Source: Paraspadella gotoi (Eukaryota > Chaetognatha). Taken from it: 64,000 nt of DNA. The notes under the pieces were generated by a model. The model was not told where the DNA came from. It made no database searches and worked only from the letters and a program-made list of their open reading frames with translations. Position numbers and translations under genes: made by a program. The stretch lies in contig CM119264.1 in assembly GCA_051294375.1 (NCBI GenBank), positions 29,887,693 through 29,951,692 of the forward strand, in the 5' to 3' direction. Shown in pieces: positions 11,955 through 23,360 of the stretch (its first letter is position 1; every line of letters starts with the position of its first letter).

Positions 11955-12185
11955 ATATTTGTGGATAAAGCGCTAAGTGGACTCAAGACTGCGATCCTTA
12001 TCTGATGGGCCCCCTCAGCAGAAATGGAACGGGTCCTTGGCTTGGAACCAGGCTTAAATGGTTTTCCAGGCCGTCAAGGCGGTTTACGGCCGTCCTCACG
12101 CTTCCCGCAAGGTATGTACTATTGATGCTCGATCCCGGTCATGAGCTGATGACTTATTGAGACACCAGGTCAGGACTGAAGGTCT
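11955..12185 (-). mobile_element. SINE-like family R3, copy 1
   Basis: Minus strand contains CGGGATCGAGCATCAATAGT, ACATACCTTGCGGGAAGCG, TGAGGACGGCCGTAAACCGC and AAGCCTGGTTCCAAGCC, then GGACCCGTT. The same order recurs at 51090-51345 (minus) and 62325-62600 (plus). Confidence 0.55.
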
Positions 12186-12779
12186 CGTACTTATGGGCGG
12201 GGTGAACATATTTCAATGCCCGACTACATATTTTCAACATCAAGACGCAAAATAATTTTTTCCATTTTTTCCACAAAATCTTTCGAGGTTTTCCTTCCCT
12301 TATTTCCCGGGCTCGCTTCTTCGGCCCCGTTCGCACGTAAGCCGTCCAAAGTGGAACACCTTAAAACTCATAATGGACCTTTGCGTGTGAGTTGCCCGCG
12401 TTAATGAACTCTCGGGTGCGCACGCATCCATAGCAGAGTCTGAGTTACGTAAACGTGTTTCGCACAATGACTCGCAACGCGTGATGCTCCCAGTGAGACT
12501 TGTGAGTCTGGGGGGGCGAGGGGGGGTTAAGTGAGGAGAAAGGGGGAATGTGAAGAGGAGAAATAGAAAAGAAAAGAACAGAAAAGAAAAGAAAAGAAAA
12601 GAAAAGAAAAAAATAATCAAAACATTGATTCACCTGGAATGAACATAAGGCGGCCAAAATTCGAAGCACTTTTTATAACTTCTTATTCTCTCAAAAAATT
12701 TCTTTTTTCCTCTATTACTAAATCGATTTTCAATGCACTAATTTTTGAATTAGTTCATTGGTTGTTGCACTGAAGCTTT
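12186..12779. other. Mixed spacer with a (GAAAA)n tract
   Basis: A GAAAA pentanucleotide tract at 12566-12612 follows GC-richer sequence; no supported gene. Short open frames on both strands lack any family signal. Confidence 0.5.
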
Positions 12780-13180
12780 TTAAATATTTATTAATATATA
12801 CAAATGACAAAAAATTTTTTTTTACAAAATTTATTTTTAAGACGGATTCCTATAGAGCTTGAAAAAGTTAAACTGAACAGTTAAGTAAATCTACATTTTT
12901 TAAATTTTGACAAGAATTGGGTTTAAAAACAAAAAAAACGTTAAAAAAATCATCATCATCATCATCATTGAGCTGAATTTTAATGGTTTTTTAAATTTTT
13001 AATTAATAAACAAAAAAATTTTTAAAAATTTGTATTAATAACACTTTATCTAACTTTTAAACTCTATCAGAATCTATCAAAAATTGGAAAAATTCCAAAA
13101 AATATTTTTTAACTATATAATAGTAACAAAATATCTTTAAAGGCCCTCCGTGCGCTTTATTAATGAAATTAATTTTTTAA
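12780..13180. repeat. AT-rich dispersed repeat R5, copy 1
   Basis: Shares with 46240-46700 a (ATC)n word, TGATTTTAGC-like sequence, AAAATTTTTAAAAATT and CTCTATCAGAATC followed by ATTCCAAAAAA, in the same order. Confidence 0.5.
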
Positions 13181-13332
13181 ATAATTTTAATTTTCATCAT
13201 TCTTTAACAGTCAACTTTACCATTATTTTATTTGAGAGCAACTTCTAGTTTTCAACCTGTTCCGGCCTAATGAACAATGAGCAAAAGTAAATGGAACAGA
13301 AAAAATTTAGGGGCAACAAAACCGAGAGGAGA

Positions 13333-13340
13333 GGAGATCG

Positions 13341-13373
<33 letters not shown>

Positions 13374-13432
13374 CAGAGAGAGAGAGAGAGAGAGAGAAGA
13401 GAGAGAGATGAGAGAGAGAGAGAGAGAGAGAA
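13333..13432 (+). repeat. (GA)n tract
   Basis: GA repeats with AGA and GCA interruptions. The following 13433-13750 is A-rich with GAACGA words and no gene. Confidence 0.9.
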
Positions 13433-13749
13433 TGTAAGCAAAAGGACATAAGAAGTAACAGGGATAAAAGTTAATTAATGAATTAATTAATGAAAGGAAC
13501 AACAAAACTGAAAGAGAAAAGAAAACGACAATGAACGAACGAAAGAAGCGAACAAAATAAACGAACAATTTAAAACCGAACGGGAGAAGCGAACGGGAGA
13601 AAAGAACGATTTGCATGAGTAAAAGTTTAACAAAAGAAAAAAAACTTTCTTTGTTGATCTTAACGACGTCGAGTTATTTTTAAACTTTTCGTCAAGAATT
13701 TAAATTTTTTCCAAGCGTCGGTACTAGAGCTAAAACAGGAGCAAGTAGG

Positions 13750-13785
13750 AGAGTGAGAGAGAGATGGAAGAGAAGATCGAGAGAG

Positions 13786-13826
<41 letters not shown>

Positions 13827-13835
13827 GAAGAGAGA
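13750..13835 (+). repeat. (GA)n tract
   Basis: GA repeats shortly before the LINE fragment; 13927-13975 is a matching (CT)n tract abutting the LINE. Confidence 0.9.
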
Positions 13836-13923
13836 GTTAATCTTTCTCTGTTGACGGCAGATTTTACGGGGAAAAAACTCATTTACGTGACTCGACGACG
13901 CGCAATTAATTCCTCCACGGGGG

Positions 13924-13959
<36 letters not shown>

Positions 13960-13975
13960 ACTCTCTCTCTCTCTT

Positions 13976-15735
13976 CCTCAAGAGGCTAAATTTAAAGAAA
14001 GTTCAAGATAAGAGGTTGGAGAAATATTTTAACCACGTCAGTCGAGAAGTGAAAAAATCTATCCGTGAAGATGAGGAGATGCATGGAAAACTAAAAATGA
14101 ACAAAATATTGGAGAAAGAGACAGCGGAAAAAGTGGTCAATGATAAAGAATTAATTAATTGTGGAAAGGAAAATGCAAATCTGATTGCATGCTAAAAAAA
14201 CCAGATGGCACTTCTTCAGAATCAAATTAGAAAATATGGAAATATTAGAACAAGGATGGAATCGGTGCATTCTGAACCAGAACCTAATAATGAAAACAAA
14301 TGGATATTTGATCAGGTACAAAATTTTAAGTTAGAAAACAGCAAAATTTTTAATGAAAAAAGAAGAAACTCAAACGGAATTAAAACTAAGTGACAAATGC
14401 AATGTAATTAAGTTAAGTCAAATAATTAGGAATCTTAAAACTAAAATAGCCCCAGGAAAAGATGGAATCACCCCACAAATCATGAAAAACTTACCTCTCT
14501 CAGCAAAGGTGATTCTCAGTGATATCATGCGAGAGATGTCTAGACAAAAGTATATTTCCTAAACCCTGGAAACACTCAAATCTTCGAATGCTCCAAACCC
14601 GGAAAAGATCTGACAGATCAAAAAGCTACCGACCAATAAGTCTGATCTCAGTAGTTGGAAAAATATTAGAAAGATTAGTAAAGAAAAACTGACCGAGTGT
14701 ACAAAAAGAATTAAATGCTATGGCCCGATGCAATCTGCATACAAGAAAGGTAGATCTGCACAAGAAAATGTCCTCAGGCTATGGAAGACATTAACTGCAG
14801 CTTCAGAAAAGATACTGCACCATTGGTGTTGCATTGACTTCTCTGTTGCCTTTAATTCGATGTGGAGCAATGGATTAATTTACAAAATGCATGGAAAGGG
14901 ATATCACTAAATTACTCAAAAATGATCAGTTCATACCTCCAGGACAGATCCATGAATATTGTTGATGGAAATCTTTGTTCAAGAACCGTCATGCTAAAAA
15001 AAGGGGCTCCACAAGGAGGAATATTGAGTCCTGATTTATTTACGCTTTATGTAGACGATTTGCCAGTCCTCATGATGTAAAAGGAAGCGGAGCAAAATAC
15101 GCTGACGATACGTCACTCTGGCTGAAGGAAAAACCCCAAAAGAAGCAGTGGAAATCCTGCAACCAAGATTAGATGAAGTAGTAAAATGGTGTTCACTTGG
15201 CAGCTCAATTTGTCTCCGGGAAAATCACTCATGAACTCTTCACTCGATGTCCCAGTCACAAAGACTATGATTTTCAGTTAATTTAGGCAATGAAGAAGTA
15301 GTTAGAAAAGAAAAACTCAGGCTCTTAGGCATTGACATAGATGAAAAGTTAATGTGGATGGATTCATTGATGATCTGCTAAATAAATTCAAAAGCAAAAT
15401 TTTAATGATAAATCGACTGTCTAAATTTAAAAAGGATCATGATAGTGGAATGAGACTGATTAACACTGTTTATCAAAGCCTGGTCGTGTCTGTCTTAAAC
15501 TATTCCAGTCTGGTATGGATTACAACAAACAAATATCAATGGGAAAATTGGAAAACTAAATTTAAGAGCCTTAAAACCTTTTTAAAACTGCCTATGCATA
15601 CTCTTCAAAAATTGTGTATGATGCAGCAGGTACAAACAGAAATGAAAGGACAGATTGAGAAAAGAGCAATGAAGAGAATCTTTGAAGTGACCAAAGGAAA
15701 TGAATGTTTGAAAGGACAGTACACAACATAGAGAA
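13976..15735 (+). pseudogene. Decayed non-LTR retrotransposon (LINE) reverse transcriptase, jockey/CR1-like
   Basis: Segments of a LINE reverse transcriptase appear in order but in changing frames. A linker region (FNHVSREVKKSIREDEEM, about 14028-14081) is followed by APGKDGITPQIM (about 14450-14486), KPGKDLTDQKSYRPISLISV (14595-14654), motif A CIDFSVAFN (14830-14856, first Asp kept, the later Asp of AFD changed to Asn), motif B GAPQGGILSP (15003-15035), motif C YADD (15098-15109), and a thumb-like stretch with LINTVYQSLVVSVLNYSSLVW (about 15450-15515). Frames run 1, 0, 1, 0, 2, 0, so at least four or five indels and stops separate them. No endonuclease domain is seen upstream; the 5' side is a (CT)n tract at 13927-13975, as in a 5'-truncated copy. 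Family assignment rests on motif spacing only; RTE or L2 types are not excluded. It lies 3' of the CD225-like gene, opposite strand, and is presumably inactive. Confidence 0.85.
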
Positions 15736-16185
15736 TGACAAACGGACACACACATATCACAATGAAATGTGCTATGAGAAACTGAAGTCGGACAACATCT
15801 GCCTTAGCACATTCTTTGGATTGACTGTCATTGCGAGTCTTGAAGTTTTTGTTTTTTTTCATCCAATATTACTTGTTGATTGAATTGATTCAATTTCTAT
15901 TCTTAAACTGGTTTCATAATCACGTCATGACGTTTTTGGCGGTCTGTGGTCTTTAAATCTTTTTAGTAATTTTTGATTAATTTTTTCCTTTTTTTAGTAT
16001 CACTACTAACAATTTGAAAGTCTGTACATAGTTCTTAAAATTTTGGTTTCACGTTTAAAAATTAATTTAAATGGGTTTTAAAAATGAATTTTTTACCATT
16101 AATAGTTTCGTAAACGAAATGACCTCATGGGCCACAGTAAATTGCGCCCGGTTTAGTCTATTTCATATTTCATATTTCATTTCTT

Positions 16186-16192
<7 letters not shown>
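15736..16192. other. AT-rich spacer 3' of the LINE
   Basis: No poly-A or tandem tail clearly ends the LINE. Nothing else recognised. Confidence 0.5.

Positions 16193-16231
<39 letters not shown>
16193..16231 (+). repeat. (CT)n microsatellite
   Basis: Near-pure CT dinucleotides. Confidence 0.95.
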
Positions 16232-16239
<8 letters not shown>

Positions 16240-16410
16240 TCCTTCAGTCCCCATTCCGTCTTCCCAGTCTTCTTCTTCTTCGCAATTCCCGAGTCCTTCG
16301 CCAAAAATGACGTAAGTGGGAGGAATTATTTTCTCGACGATGATGAGAGGAAAGCCCGAGCGGTGCGGCCCTTCAGAGCAGCCGAAATGACACGACCCTT
16401 CAGAGCAGCC

Positions 16411-16510
16411 TTTTCCTTTCCTTTCCTTTCCTTTCCTTTCCTTTCCTTTCCTTTCCTTTCCTTTCCTTTCCTTTCCTTTCTTTTCCTTTCCTTTCTTTTC
16501 CTTTCCATTT
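16411..16510 (+). repeat. (TTTCC)n pentanucleotide repeat
   Basis: About 20 TTTCC units with a few TTTTCC variants toward the right end. Flanked on the left by two copies of an ACGACCCTTCAGAGCAGCC-like word (16369-16410). Confidence 0.9.
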
Positions 16511-17058
16511 TTTTCCTTTCCTCTTTTGTCCTTTCTTTTCTTTTCCTTTTTTTCCCTTCCTGACTCAATTTATGTCCCTTCCTGTCATAATAAGTGAAAT
16601 AGAATTTATCTATTATTAAATGTGAATTGAGCATCAACAGATTCTTATGTAATGTAATAAGTATTAATTGAAATATTCAAAAACTCAAACTAATTCTACG
16701 TTACGCCGGGAAGAGACGCCAAACCCGGGCGAAGATAAAAAGGAAGGAAGAAAAGGAATTAAGATCGAAATTGAAAATTAATGGAAAATCGCGCCGGAGT
16801 GAAACCACGCCGGGTTTTAACCTCTTTTAGGCCTAAAGAAAAAACAGAAAGACATCACTAAAACCTCGGGGTGATATCTATCACCAATCGAAAGTATATA
16901 CAGAATAAAACTCTCTACTCTAGCTAATCTAGCTTCTTTTAGATTAAATAAATTCGAGAAATGAAGTAAACTTTACTTAAGTTAATAATCACAAGCACCT
17001 ATAACTTGGCCTGTGATACTCTGGGCTGAGTAGACTCAGTGTCCGCCTCCTCTTACTG
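16511..17058. other. Spacer without recognised gene
   Basis: Contains a GGTGATATCTATCACC palindrome near 16871 and AT-rich sequence; no exon or RNA gene supported. Confidence 0.5.
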
Positions 17059-17105
17059 ACATGCTTAAGACATGCTTAAGACATGCTTAAGACATGCTTA
17101 AGACG
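17059..17105 (+). repeat. 12-bp tandem repeat
   Basis: Four copies of GACATGCTTAAG. Confidence 0.9.
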
Positions 17106-17130
17106 CTCCCGTCAAATTTAAACTAGAACC

Positions 17131-17190
17131 GGGAATGAACCCGAGACCCACGGTTAAAACGACATGATTTCGCCTGCTCAACCAAATACA
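17131..17190 (-). tRNA. tRNA-like relic (A and B boxes), probably SINE-derived
   Basis: Minus strand has TGGTTGAGCAGG (17184-17173, A-box-like) and GGGTTCATTCCC (17142-17131, B-box-like with a T-arm hairpin) 30 bases apart. A central CGTTTTAACCG could be a Lys(UUU)-type anticodon loop. Acceptor halves do not pair convincingly, so it is called a relic. Confidence 0.4.
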
Positions 17191-18570
17191 GTAATGCGGC
17201 GGCTGAACTTCCTACTATCAAAACTGTATACAACCCCTTCTACTAACTTCGTCAACACAAACCATTCGGTGTCTATTTTTTTAGTTAAATTACAGAAGAA
17301 AAACCGGCCTCGCCCTTCCTCACCCTCAAGGCGAACGAAATGAAGAAATTTGTTTTCTTCTCAACCTTGAGGGAATTTTCGTCGAAATTGGGATTCTGAA
17401 CGCGTCGGCGTCCGAGGCCGAGCTGAAGATTCCGTTTGAATTTGCGCGCGTCTTTGGACCTCGTTCTCGACTATAAATAAAATGGGTCGCGATACTATTG
17501 ATTAAAAAAACGATATCGATAACCGATGCAACGATCTTAATTTGTATTATACTACTATACTCTCCAAATATCTTTAAATTTATAAGGATAAGTATTTTTA
17601 AGTATCTAAGAAAATTATTACAAAAACGAGTTTATTTTTAATTTTACGTTTCCTTAAATTTTCCGCGTAATGGTCGTCTTCTTTCTCATTTTCGTATTCT
17701 CCCATTATTTATTGGCTTTTTTTTCTCAGTTAATTGCCCACAAATCATTCCAGGTTCCTCTTCACAATTTCGCCTCTTTATTCTCACCTCCCTTCATATC
17801 CTATCTACCAGTCGCGCCACCTTCCTTATTTTTTTCACCCTTCGCTCAAAAGATGGCGTTTTCCCCTTTTGTTTCTCCTCTTCCTCCTCCTCTTCCTCCT
17901 CCTATTCTTCCTCCGCTTAATTTTTCCCGCCAATTTTGACACTTTTTATTCCCAGCGGCCTCCCTCACATTCAAGTAGTTTGAACAGTAAAATTATGGAG
18001 AACGAAATTTTCCCTTTATTTTTTTTTTAAATTTTTATTTTTATAAAGTTATTTGAAAAAAAACCTAAAGGCTACTTCTATCTTAATGATCTGTTTCTAT
18101 AACTTTTCTCATTTAAAAATTAAATTTGAAAAATGTTTTCGATTTTAAGTAAGATAAATATTGCGTTCAACTTAGAGGTCATTAAATCATATTTTAAATA
18201 GAGGCTGGCGTTCAATTAATTTTTCGTAATATGAAAGCGAAAATTTAATCCCCGAGAACCATTAGTCATTAAAAAATTAGAAAATTATAGTCATTAAAAA
18301 ATTGGAGACTTGAGAAACTCGGAAAACGTTGATAAACGATAAACGCTCATAAGTCATAATTGATGACATTTTAATATTTTATGTTTGCATCTATACACAA
18401 GCGTCGCAAAGTATCATTAATTATTCGTCACGAGATCAATAAAGCATTATGTAACGGAAAAGATTTGAGTTTTTCAACGAATTTTATTTATTTATTATTA
18501 AAACATTACTACAACGAAAACGAAAGGATTGTACACATAATGTCTAGCATTATTTCAAAAAAAGTTATAA
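17191..18570. other. AT-rich spacer
   Basis: A moderately GC-rich patch at 17300-17470 and a CCT-rich patch at 17870-17930, otherwise A/T. Nothing recognisable. Confidence 0.5.
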
Positions 18571-18609
18571 TTGTTCAAAAATCTTGGCAGCCTTAGTATT
18601 TGTTGCGAT

Positions 18610-18762
18610 TCAAACAAACCTCCGCCAAAAAGAGGGAAAGAAAAAGACGAACGTTCCGCGTCGGAGTTCGGGTTGTTTTCTTTCGCCGATGCCGTAGATG
18701 TCGCTACTAAATCTTCGACTCCCAAAATTCGTTCTCAACAATCAGACACGAGTTCCGATTGA
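18610..18762 (+). other. Weak coding candidate, Ser/Lys-rich
   Basis: A plus-strand frame reads CDSNKPPPKRGKEKDER, a mixed stretch with LFSFADAVDVATKSSTP, then SQQSDTSSD and TGA. Composition is unlike the repeats and more balanced than neighbouring frames, but there is no clear acceptor beyond a CAG at about 18590 and no family match. It may be chance. Confidence 0.15.
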
Positions 18763-18773
18763 GCGCCAATTTT

Positions 18774-18815
18774 CGTTGTCGTCGTTGTTGTGGTTGTTGT
18801 TGTTGTTGTTGTTTT
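18774..18815 (+). repeat. (GTT)n/(GTC)n trinucleotide tract
   Basis: Mixed GTC and GTT triplets. Confidence 0.85.
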
Positions 18816-18892
18816 CGCCATTTATCGTCCACGTCGTCGTTTTTGTAAATTGTGCCGGAAATACTTTTCCATCTTCCATCCTCTGGTGTCCA

Positions 18893-18893
18893 C

Positions 18894-18985
<92 letters not shown>
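18893..18985 (+). repeat. (GA)n tract
   Basis: GA repeats with two GGAG interruptions; a short (CT)n run follows at 19033-19053. Confidence 0.9.
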
Positions 18986-18986
<1 letters not shown>

Positions 18987-19053
18987 CCCCGTTTGTCTCG
19001 CACTCAATTATTTCCTCGTGATTCATGGGTCAGCTCTCTCTCTCTCTCTCTCT

Positions 19054-20213
19054 TCCGTTTTTTTCCTTTTTTCCCTCTCGTCTGCGGATTCTATATCGGT
19101 TATTCGCAAGAATGACGCTTCAGATATTTATCACATTTTTTATGCGTCGCTGCATCTTTTTTTAGCTTCGCCGTTCGTCACAGATATGCGTCGTCAAATT
19201 TTTCTCATAAAAAATATAATTTCATCATTACATTGTTCGTAAAAGTTTTTAAACGTTTAAAATCTAAAATGCGATTTATTTTACAAGGGAACCGACGTCT
19301 TCTTTCATTATGCAATGAGACGAAAAATGATTTTTGGGAAAAGAATAAAAAAAATTAGGAAGAGACGAAATTGGGTTATATCCCTGACGCATCGTGATGA
19401 ATAATGACATTGGATGAAAATGTCATTTTTACTGACATGATTATCGACAAATGAAGAGAATAACTAGATATAAACCATTCACATTGTTTTTGATCTTTAA
19501 TAATTATATATACAATATATATTACAAACTTTTAACCATTACAAATGTTTTAATTATAATTATTTTTAGAACCTAGTAGTTTAAGTAGATTTAGTCGATA
19601 AATAATATCGCTGGTGTGGTTATTTTCTAGTTAAGGCTGATTAATAGTTAATGAATTACGCTTCTCAATTGAAGCGATACTTTGGTAAGTCCTCCTTACT
19701 TTTTTTTCTTTTTCTCTTTCATTTAACATTTACATTTACATTTGGCCAAAAAAAGAATATTCTTTCATCGATGGATTTTTATTTTCCCACAAAAAAAAGA
19801 TTTAAATTTTAATCATAAAATATTTAGTAAAAAATCATCGACGTTGGAAAAAAGGTGAGGATCAAATGAGAGGAGAGAAATGGAAATTAAAAAAGGTGAG
19901 GATCAAATAAAAGGAGAGAAACGGAAATTAAAAAGCAAAAGAGGAAAAAGAATAAAAAAGAAGAATTATAACGGAAAGGGAAAAAAGAAAGAAAAAAGAA
20001 AAAAAGTATAATTAAGGAGAAAAAAATCCATTTTTAAATCATTTATTTTCTGCTTAAGCCATTTAAAAATAAGAGCAAGCTCGTTTAAATTCAGTTGTAA
20101 GTTTTATTGATTGTTCAAAACGATTTTTTTTTTCAAAGTGAATTAACACGAAAACGTAAATGAAAGTCTAAACTAAACGATGAACAAAAATAACAGTTCA
20201 ATCGTCCAGAAAG
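19054..20213. other. AT-rich spacer
   Basis: A 42-bp word (AAAGGTGAGGATCAAAT...) is tandemly present twice at 19850-19935. No other feature recognised. Confidence 0.5.
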
Positions 20214-20235
20214 AGGAGAGAGAGAGAGAGAGAAG

Positions 20236-20273
<38 letters not shown>
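20214..20273 (+). repeat. (GA)n tract
   Basis: GA repeats with small interruptions. 20274-21142 beyond it is spacer downstream of the CD225-like gene, with an open but unsupported frame at 20513-20704. Confidence 0.9.
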
Positions 20274-20275
<2 letters not shown>

Positions 20276-21142
20276 ACATTTATTTTTCACTTTTTCAATT
20301 AGGAAACGAGAAAAAAAATTAGATAATTAATGAAGCGAGTTCGCGATATAAATATCTCAGCCTCGCATCAATTTAAATGTGACAGAAAAAAAAAACATTG
20401 CCCAAAATAAAAAGAATTAATACTGGATCAATTTGTTTATATATATATACAATTTAATAAAAACGAAAATTGCACAAGCCGTTCGTTTTAACGTTGATCG
20501 TTTCATTTTTTAGTGGCGTCGGTTATTAAATTGGGAATGACGACGCCAACGACAGAAAGGGGTGTGGCAACGCCAATGGCAGCAGAATGGCACCGTCGAT
20601 GGAACCGTCGATGGCATCGCGGTCCTCAGATGTCGTCGCAGTCCGTCGTCCAACCTTTTAATTTCGAGCTGAAATTGGAAAAAGAAAAAAAAGAATCGTT
20701 TTGAATGTGCGAACTAAATCCGCCTCCGCCTTTGCCCCCGCCCACCTCAATCTCATTTGCATATTGTAGAAATTTATATTTTTCAGTCTTTTTTTCCTAG
20801 CTCTTCCTAAACATTTTTTTATTATTATTTTGGCGACATCTTTAACAAGGTTTAACAATTATTTAGTTTTACAAATAATATCAGGACATTTAATTAATGT
20901 ATTATAGCTTTACGAATGGAAGTATTTTTCTTATTATGAAAAAACTGTCTCATGTATCACGAAACCCTTCCACCTTTTCCTTTTCGTCTCCACAAATCGA
21001 CGCCGAGAAAGAATTTTTCCGGGGCCGAACGCCCAACCCCCACCTCTACCCTCGACAATCTGAGACTCGATCTCCATGGCAACCGACGGCAACGACAGTT
21101 GTCGCCCTAAAATATTTCCCCTACTCGCAAAATAATCTTTTT

Positions 21143-21148
21143 TTTATT
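21143..21148 (-). other. Candidate polyadenylation signal of the CD225-like gene
   Basis: AATAAA on the minus strand (TTTATT on the plus), about 283 bases after the stop codon at 21431. A (CT)n/(GA)n tract at 21171-21300 would lie in the 3' UTR. AATAAA is common in AT-rich DNA, so this is only positional support. Confidence 0.35.
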
Positions 21149-21170
21149 GCGTTAAAATTCTCAGGTAATT

Positions 21171-21185
21171 CTCTCTCTCTCTCTA

Positions 21186-21222
<37 letters not shown>

Positions 21223-21300
21223 TTCTATCTCTCTATCTCTCTCTCTCTCTATACCTCTCTCTATCTCTATCTCTCTCTCTTTCACTCTCTGTCTGTCCGT
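21171..21300 (+). repeat. (CT)n tract with CTAT interruptions
   Basis: Lies in the putative 3' UTR region of the minus-strand CD225-like gene, where it would be transcribed as (GA)n. Confidence 0.9.
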
Positions 21301-21430
21301 TTTCTCTCTCCAGTTCCCTTTTTTTTTTCTCTGTCTCGATTTCAGTCTTCAGCCTAAAATTTCACAGATTCCGTATTTCCAGCCAAAGTTTAAGATTAAA
21401 ACTCGTTATTCCAGCTGAAAAGAGTCACTT

Positions 21431-21594
21431 TTAATGAGACCCGGTCGGTCTGTCTCTCTCAACGAACCTGTAGCAGAAGACCCCCGTTTCCACGAGGGTC
21501 GTGACAGCGACGATAATGAGGACGTCGACGACGAGTCCAGCGATGCTGATCCCGAACGCGTATTTGCCGTATCGTTTGGAAAGACCCGCTTCGC
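21431..21594 (-). CDS. CD225/dispanin (IFITM-like) membrane protein, probable terminal exon with second helix
   Basis: A minus-strand pyrimidine tract ending TTCCATTCAG (AG at 21596-21595) leads into an exon that enters in phase 1, matching the phase-1 donor of the exon at 47990-48182; the shared codon becomes GGC (Gly). The frame then reads EAGLSKRYGKYAFGISIAG, a 23-residue hydrophobic helix with LIIVAVTTLV, then ETGVFCYR and a short basic-polar tail ending ...RPTGSH before TAA at 21433-21431. A small-residue loop, S..YGKYA, then ISIAG..V..LIIV is the second half of the CD225 domain. Joined, the two exons give 118 residues and a stop. An alternative donor at TACAG|GTTCGT is weak and the stop follows 13 codons on, so this is taken as the last exon. 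The intron would be 26,395 bases as assembled, inflated by duplicated sequence and gaps. Neither exon has a frameshift or a missing key residue. Confidence 0.78.
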
Positions 21595-22351
21595 CTGAAT
21601 GGAAGAAGGGAAAATAGAGTAAGGAATATAAAGTTTAAACTTTTGAAAGGGAAAAAGGTAAAGACAATTTTAAAAAAATAAATAAATGATCAATTCAATT
21701 ATTATTGAACACCGGCTGTTATTTCTTAATTCCATATCATAAAATTTTATTCAGTTATCTTTCTTTCTATTTGTAATAATAATCTTTTCTTCTCGAGATT
21801 TCTTTTCCCTNNNNNNNNNNNNNNNNNNNNNNNNNNNNNNNNNNNNNNNNNNNNNNNNNNNNNNNNNNNNNNNNNNNNNNNNNNNNNNNNNNNNNNNNNN
21901 NNNNNNNNNNNNNNNNNNNNNNNNNNNNNNNNNNNNNNNNNNNNNNNNNNNNNNNNNNNNNNNNNNNNNNNNNNNNNNNNGAGTGATTGAGGTCATTAGG
22001 TACTGGTTGTTGTTGTTGTCATTGTCTTCGCTGTTGTCGTTATCATCGTTGTCGTCGTCGTCGTATTCATTGACATCATCTTTTCTTCTTCTCATAATTT
22101 CTGTCAATTTCCGGTCCTCATTTGACGCTTTTGTATTCATGGTTAAACATTAACCATTAACTCCTTTCTCTTTCTTTCTCGTCTTGGATCGGTTAATTTT
22201 CTTAGTGGAAAATGAGTCATTTTCGACACGTTGAAGTTGGTATTTCATCCCAATTCGTTATCACCCACTTTGCTGCTTCTTGAGGAAATCTCGAATACAA
22301 TCTCCACATTCCTCTGCTCATTGCAACCGGGAAACAAAACCGAGTAACATA
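21595..22351. other. Intron sequence next to the terminal exon, with gap
   Basis: Includes N at 21811-21980 and a (GTT/GTC) triplet tract at 22005-22070. No other feature. Confidence 0.5.
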
Positions 22352-22432
22352 AGCCTGTCCAAAGTCAGGGGCAAGATAGCTTATTTATTAAATGAATGGT
22401 TAATTTTTATATTGGTTGTACCAACTTCATAA
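22352..22432. mobile_element. Single arm of the TTGGTTGTACCA foldback family
   Basis: AGCCTGTCCAAAGTCAGGGG, CAAGATAGCTTATTTATTAA and ATTGGTTGTACCAACTTCAT in the same order as the arms at 8492-8770. No second arm is visible nearby. Confidence 0.55.
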
Positions 22433-22662
22433 AAATTGTATGGAAACAAATGGAGAATATCGTGAAAATCTCAGAAAGTGAAAATCTTTAAGGGTTTTCA
22501 AATGGTGAATTTTTTCTTGCGGCGGAGTTAAAACGTTCACGATGTAATTCAAACTCTTTCTCTTTCAACTTCTTTCCATTTCTTTCAATTACTTTCAATT
22601 TCGTATAAAAGGAATGGAAGGTCCATCTGACTTCTGACCTCAATTGCAAAGAGTCATACTGA

Positions 22663-22702
22663 GCTTTTCTCTCTCTCTCTCTCTTCTCTCTTCTCTCTTC
22701 TC

Positions 22703-22772
<70 letters not shown>
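22663..22772 (+). repeat. (CT)n tract
   Basis: CT dinucleotides with TCTTCTC interruptions at the left end. Confidence 0.95.
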
Positions 22773-22773
<1 letters not shown>

Positions 22774-22805
22774 GAGGTCGTATATCGAGCGGAAATCGTA
22801 ACTCG

Positions 22806-22853
22806 TTGCGTTGAGAACGACGATGAACGCGATCGTCGTCGTCGTTCTCGCAA
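22806..22853. repeat. Short hairpin
   Basis: TTGCG, two unpaired bases and GAGAACGACGA pair with TCGTCGT and CGTTCTCGCAA across a short loop; a stem of about 16 bp. Confidence 0.6.
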
Positions 22854-23239
22854 TAGGGGGTGAATGAATAATAGTAAAAGTTTTCGTCCTAATCGATGTC
22901 GTTTTCGTCGTCGTCGTCGTCGACTATAAATGATAAAATGTCAGTTGTTCTGACATAAAAAAGAGAAAAATTACCTGGTATATAAAATGGTCAATGTATA
23001 AAAATATTTAAAAAAAAAAAGATGCTGAAAAAAAAACAGTGAGTCCTTCGGCCGTAAAGGACCCAGTTCCTGGTCCTGATTGCCGATCATAAAGTTATGA
23101 TAAAGTTGTGATAAAGTTGTGACAAACGCATTAGTTTTCCACCGCATCTTGCCGTTACTTCCGATCGAGATAGAATCTTCAAACGGAAATTTATTAACAT
23201 CGTAAAACCCGTCGATTAATAAAAACTCAAGATGGAAAA
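22854..23239. other. Spacer
   Basis: A TCG triplet run at 22900-22925 and three ATAAAGTTGTGA-like words at 23090-23125. No gene. Confidence 0.5.
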
Positions 23240-23360
23240 CCTTTGTTTACTTTCTTTGTTTACGATCTTTGTTTACAATCTTTGTTGTCATATTCTTTGT
23301 TTACTATCTTTGTTGTCATATTCTTTGTTTACTTTCTTTGTTTACAATCTTTATTTACAA
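23240..23360 (+). repeat. Degenerate TTTGTTTAC minisatellite
   Basis: About seven units built on TCTTTGTTTACAATC and TCTTTGTTGTCATAT, 14-19 bp apart. Confidence 0.75.

Noticed and set aside
12146-12152. Another CTGATGA word that might mark a hammerhead core
   Set aside because: It is not followed by a stem and GAAA. The CTGATGA near 9659 also lacks the rest of the core.
20513-20704. 63-codon plus-strand frame (MASVIKLGMTTPTTERGVAT)
   Set aside because: GC-richer than its surroundings, but no splice context, no family signal and Trp/Arg-rich triplet-like composition.
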